From CALXXL01 sp964512385 (GTDB lineage Bacteria > Verrucomicrobiota > Lentisphaeria > Victivallales > Victivallaceae): a stretch of 9,022 bases of DNA. The translations under genes and the position numbers were made by a program. Each line of letters begins with the position of its first letter. The stretch's first letter is position 1. Positions 6,053 to 9,022 of this stretch are shown here, piece after piece. Location: assembly GCA_964512385.1 (NCBI GenBank), contig CAZEHZ010000094.1, positions 1-9,022 of the forward strand, in the 5' to 3' direction. The notes beneath the pieces were generated by a model. The model was not told where the DNA came from. It made no database searches and saw only the letters and a program-made list of their open reading frames with translations.

Positions 6053-8176
6053 ATGGCTGAACAAAAAGTAGTTTTTAATTTGGATGCCAATCGCACCATC
6101 GAAATCTCCACCGGCAAAGTTGCCGGTCTGGCCAATGGTTCCTGCTTAGTCCGCATGAACGACACCATCGTATTAGTGGCCGCCTGCTCCGGCCCGGCTC
6201 GTCAAGATGCCGACTTCTTCCCGTTGCAGGTCGATTACCGTGAAAAATACAGCGCGGCCGGTAAGTTCCCCGGCGGCTACATTAAACGTGAAGGCCGCCC
6301 CAGCGATAAGGAAATTCTTACCTGCCGGGTAACTGACCGCCCGTTGCGGCCGTTATTCCCGGAAGGCTTCTATGATGAAGTTCAGGTTCAGGCCTTATTG
6401 CTCTCCGCCGAAGGTTGTACCGAGCCGGATGTGCTGGTTATTTTAGGTGCCAGCGTAGCTCTTACCCTCAGTGATTTGCCGTTCCAGGGCCCGATCGGTG
6501 CCGTGCGTGTCGGCAAAGTGGACGGCCAGTACGTTGCCAACCCCTCTTACGACCAGATGCAGAAGAGTACTCTCGACCTGATTTACGCCGGTGCGCCGGA
6601 TAAAGTAATTATGATTGAAGGTGAAGCTGAATTTGTTTCCGAACAGGAAATGCGTGAAGCCATGTATTTTGCCAACGAAGTGGTAAAAGTTCAGGTAGCC
6701 GCTCAGCTGGAACTTCAGCAGAAGGCCGGCAAAGCCAAGAAAGCCCCGAAATTGTACTTAGTGCCGCCGGCTTTGGATGCCGCTTTAATCAACTTCTGCT
6801 CCGGCAAAATTGACGATTTATGCATCATTCCGGGCAAGACCGAACGGGTGGAAGCCTTAAATGCCCTGCAGGATGAAGTAATGGCCGCCTTGCGTGCCGA
6901 TTTTATGGATTTGACCGACGACGGTTTTAAAATTGAAGTTCGCAAGAGTTTTGACAATTTGGTGAAAAAATGTACCCGTTCTGCGATTCTGGATCGCCAG
7001 TACCGTCCGGACGGCCGTACCATTACGCAAATTCGCCCGTTATCGGCCGAAGTTGGCGTGTTGCCGGTTGTACACGGCAGTGCGTTGTTCTCCCGTGGTG
7101 AAACTCAGGCGTTGGTTATCGCCACTTTAGGTAATGAAAAGGATTCGCAGGAAGCGGATAATATTACTGACAGCAGTACGTCTTCCACCGTAAAGCGTTT
7201 CTATTTGCACTACAACTTCCCGAACTACAGTGTGGGTGAAGTTGGCCGTATTGCCGGTCCGGGCCGTCGTGAAATCGGTCATGGCGACTTGGCGGAACGT
7301 TCGGTTTCCAAAGTAGTGCCGAAGGACTTCCCGTATGTTGTGCGTTGCGTATCTGAAATCATGTCCTCTAACGGCTCCACCAGTATGGCGTCGGTTTGCG
7401 GTGCAACCTTGGCGTTGATGGATGCCGGTGTGCCGATTACCGCTCCGGTGGCCGGTATCTCCTGCGGTTTGGTTACCGATGAAAAACAGACTCTGCTGCT
7501 GACCGATATTCTGGGTGCTGAAGACCACTTCGGCGATATGGACTTTAAGGTTTGCGGTACCCGCGACGGTATCACCGGCTTCCAGCTGGACTTGAAGCTG
7601 CCGGGTATTCCGATCGACTTATTGTGCGAAGGTATGGAACGCAACCGCATTGCCCGTATGCAGATTTTAGATGTTATTGAACAATGCATGCCGGCCCCGC
7701 GTGAAGATATCAGCCCGCGGGCACCGAGAATTGAACTGGTTCGGATTAACCCGGCCAAGATCGGTGCGTTGATTGGCCCCGGCGGTAAGAACATTAAAGC
7801 GATTACCGAAGAAACTCAGTCCTCCATTGACGTGGATGACGATGGCAATGTAAAGATTATGTCGCCCAGCAAAGAGTTGCTGGAAGCGGCTAAAGCCCGT
7901 GTAATGGGTTGCTGTGCCGAAGCGGAAATCGGTAAGATTTATCGTGGTAAAGTAGTAAGCGTGCGTGATTTCGGCGCATTTGTAGAAATTCTGCCGGGTA
8001 TGGACGGCTTGTTGCATATTTCGGAAATGGCGGACTATCGTGTGCGTCAGGTATCCGACATTTGCAATGAAGGCGACATGGTTACGGTAAAAGTCATTGA
8101 TATTGACCAGACCGGAAAAATTCGCTTAAGCCGCCGTGCGGCGTTGAAAGACCTGGAAGAACAGGAAAATAAATAA
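6053..8176 (+). CDS. pnp: Polyribonucleotide nucleotidyltransferase (PNPase)
   Basis: PNPase is a trimeric 3'-5' phosphorolytic exoribonuclease that degrades mRNA and sRNA and can add tails. It often associates with RNase E-type degradosomes. The 707-aa product is full length and all domains are visible: first RNase PH core (about 1-145), all-alpha linker (about 150-300), second RNase PH core (about 318-550), KH domain (about 558-615, with the loop GPGG at 575-578) and S1 domain (about 626-695, GKIYRGKVVSVRDFGAFVEI). Active-site features are intact: GSALFSRGETQAL, REIGHGDLAER, SSNGSTSMASVCG, and EDHFGDMDFK with Asp491, Asp497 and Lys499, which align with E. coli D486, D492 and K494. The start ATG has AAGGA seven bases upstream. 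Unlike many bacteria, rpsO is not directly upstream; a 547-base region with repeats precedes it instead. A terminator follows, so it is probably monocistronic. Confidence 0.98.
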   Translation: MAEQKVVFNLDANRTIEISTGKVAGLANGSCLVRMNDTIVLVAACSGPARQDADFFPLQVDYREKYSAAGKFPGGYIKREGRPSDKEILTCRVTDRPLRPLFPEGFYDEVQVQALLLSAEGCTEPDVLVILGASVALTLSDLPFQGPIGAVRVGKVDGQYVANPSYDQMQKSTLDLIYAGAPDKVIMIEGEAEFVSEQEMREAMYFANEVVKVQVAAQLELQQKAGKAKKAPKLYLVPPALDAALINFCSGKIDDLCIIPGKTERVEALNALQDEVMAALRADFMDLTDDGFKIEVRKSFDNLVKKCTRSAILDRQYRPDGRTITQIRPLSAEVGVLPVVHGSALFSRGETQALVIATLGNEKDSQEADNITDSSTSSTVKRFYLHYNFPNYSVGEVGRIAGPGRREIGHGDLAERSVSKVVPKDFPYVVRCVSEIMSSNGSTSMASVCGATLALMDAGVPITAPVAGISCGLVTDEKQTLLLTDILGAEDHFGDMDFKVCGTRDGITGFQLDLKLPGIPIDLLCEGMERNRIARMQILDVIEQCMPAPREDISPRAPRIELVRINPAKIGALIGPGGKNIKAITEETQSSIDVDDDGNVKIMSPSKELLEAAKARVMGCCAEAEIGKIYRGKVVSVRDFGAFVEILPGMDGLLHISEMADYRVRQVSDICNEGDMVTVKVIDIDQTGKIRLSRRAALKDLEEQENK

Positions 8177-8196
8177 GTTTTAAAAGTTTTACTTTC

Positions 8197-8230
8197 AAGC
8201 ACATCGGCCGCAAGTCGATGTGCTTTTTTT
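8197..8230 (+). terminator. Intrinsic terminator after pnp
   Basis: AGCACATCG (8198-8206) pairs perfectly with CGATGTGCT (8216-8224) around a nine-base loop. An extra A-T pair (8197-8225) can form, and T runs from 8224 to 8230. It lies 20 bases after the pnp stop and only 16 bases before the methyltransferase ATG, so that gene's ribosome binding site starts right after the T-run. Readthrough or a promoter overlapping the terminator or pnp's 3' end must supply its transcript. Confidence 0.92.
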
Positions 8231-8246
8231 ATGGAGAATAACCAAA

Positions 8247-8933
8247 ATGAAAGAATGGCAGTGGAATGAGTTTCAGCAAGTTGGTACTGATTATACCAAT
8301 GTGGCCGAGGTAGCCGCCTACGATCAGCGCATGCGGGAGATGCGGGATGTTGATGGCGAAAATCGCTATATTGAGTCTCAGTTAGCGTTACCTCAAACCG
8401 GAGCAAAAGTTTTAGAAATCGGTACCGGTACCGGTGCATTTGCCCGCTATATCGCCACTAAAGCGGAAAAAGTTTATGCGGCAGATGTATCTAAAATCAT
8501 GCTGGATTACGCCAAACAGCAGGCAGTCAAGGCCAATTTAACCAATATTGAATTTCTGCATGCCGGATTTTTATCGTTTAATTTGCCGGATGCGTCGGTG
8601 AATGCGGTGGTATCCGGCTTAGCGTTGCACCACTTGCCGGATGCGTGGAAAATGATGGCGTTAGAGCGTATAGCGGCGGTGTTAAAACCGGGCGGGCGGT
8701 TACAGCTTCTGGATGTGGCATTTGATTGGCAACCCGGCCAATCCACCGAATATTTTGAGCGTATTTGCCATAGCTGCCCCCAAAGTCAAACCGCCATGTT
8801 TCGGCATGTGGCGCAGGAATACAGCACCATGCGCTGGCTGTTGGACGCCATGCTGACTCATGCCGGATTTAAGATTATAAAAAGTGAAGTTAAGTTGGAC
8901 TTTTTATATCTGATTACGGCTGAAAAGGTTTGA
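8247..8933 (+). CDS. Class I SAM-dependent methyltransferase, substrate unknown
   Basis: The start is the ATG at 8247, with GGAG at 8233-8236 ten bases upstream. The frame extends to 8220, but that start would lie in the terminator stem. The 228-aa product has a Rossmann-type methyltransferase domain. Motif I is VLEIGTGTGAFA (55-66), which binds SAM. The acidic residue after strand 2 is Asp80 in VYAADVS. VVSGLALHHLPD (121-132) is the motif IV region and LKPGGRLQLLD (146-156) is the post-motif of the Methyltransf_11/25 type. The N-terminal stretch WNEFQQVGTDYTNVAEVAAYDQRM, with an invariant-looking GTDY and YD, resembles a widespread uncharacterised family of small methyltransferases. No substrate-specific motif is recognised. 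Its 3' end overlaps a probable convergent minus-strand gene by 20 bases. Confidence 0.9.
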   Translation: MKEWQWNEFQQVGTDYTNVAEVAAYDQRMREMRDVDGENRYIESQLALPQTGAKVLEIGTGTGAFARYIATKAEKVYAADVSKIMLDYAKQQAVKANLTNIEFLHAGFLSFNLPDASVNAVVSGLALHHLPDAWKMMALERIAAVLKPGGRLQLLDVAFDWQPGQSTEYFERICHSCPQSQTAMFRHVAQEYSTMRWLLDAMLTHAGFKIIKSEVKLDFLYLITAEKV

Positions 8934-9022
8934 CAATAATTGGATGCGCCGGGTCGCCATATACAAAATTTGTAACGGTATTATAGGCCATAATCAGATT
9001 TTCGTCATTAAAAGTTTTGATA
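8914..9022 (-). CDS. C-terminal end of a probable minus-strand gene, cut by the window edge
   Basis: On the minus strand one frame is open from the right edge (base 9021) to a TAA at 8916-8914, giving 35 residues. It begins IKTFNDENLIMAYNTVTNFV and ends KPFQP. Composition and codon choice look protein-like and match the neighbouring genes, while the plus strand here has no credible gene. An open run of this length occurs by chance fairly often (roughly one in five), so the call rests on composition. It would converge on the methyltransferase gene with a 20-base tail-to-tail overlap. No family is recognised from this fragment. Confidence 0.5.
   Translation of the reverse strand, partial: IKTFNDENLIMAYNTVTNFVYGDPAHPIIVKPFQP

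Noticed and set aside
7279..7794. 171-codon minus-strand ORF inside pnp
   Set aside because: It is fully contained in a highly conserved gene on the other strand and its product has no recognisable features. It is a codon-usage shadow.
8220..8246. Earlier methyltransferase start at 8220
   Set aside because: It lies in the 3' arm of the pnp terminator and has no ribosome binding site, whereas the ATG at 8247 follows GGAG.

Overview
The window looks like a stretch of ordinary bacterial chromosome from a Gram-negative-type organism. Its clearest genes are lepA (elongation factor 4, cut by the left edge), a long signal peptidase I (lepB), purU and pnp. The signal peptidase keeps the phrase QPFKIPTGSMQPTL with a long N-terminal extension. 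Together with the style of the PNPase, this suggests the PVC group (Verrucomicrobiota/Lentisphaerota-like). That placement comes from remembered family resemblance, not a search, and is only moderately secure. Lipoproteins and an envelope-anchored LolA/RseB-like protein fit a double-membrane cell.

Layout: (1) 1-3877 is a tight plus-strand operon lepA-lepB-purU, with gaps of 14 and 22 bases and a clear Shine-Dalgarno before lepB and purU. (2) 3878-4126 is a 249-base AT-rich gap with a candidate promoter, a small hairpin and a possible decayed coding stretch. (3) 4127-5505 holds two translationally coupled envelope genes of unknown function: a small lipoprotein and a secreted protein with a C-terminal membrane anchor. 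They end in a strong intrinsic terminator. (4) 5506-6052 is a 547-base gene-poor region. It holds the terminator, a promoter candidate whose -35 lies inside the terminator's 3' arm, nine copies of a 27-30 bp direct repeat, a 6-bp hairpin in the last degenerate copy, and a pnp leader that can fold to hide the pnp ribosome binding site. (5) 6053-8176 is pnp, followed by a textbook terminator. (6) 8247-8933 is a class I SAM-dependent methyltransferase. (7) The right edge carries the C-terminal end of a probable minus-strand gene that converges on and overlaps the methyltransferase by 20 bases.

The core genes concern translation fidelity (LepA), protein export (LepB), one-carbon/purine metabolism (PurU) and RNA decay (PNPase). 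The accessory pair probably works at the inner membrane/periplasm. No defence system, CRISPR array, insertion sequence, tRNA or rRNA is visible. The parts that ordinary annotation does not explain are the tandem repeat block, the SD-occluding hairpin of pnp, and the two-gene envelope module.
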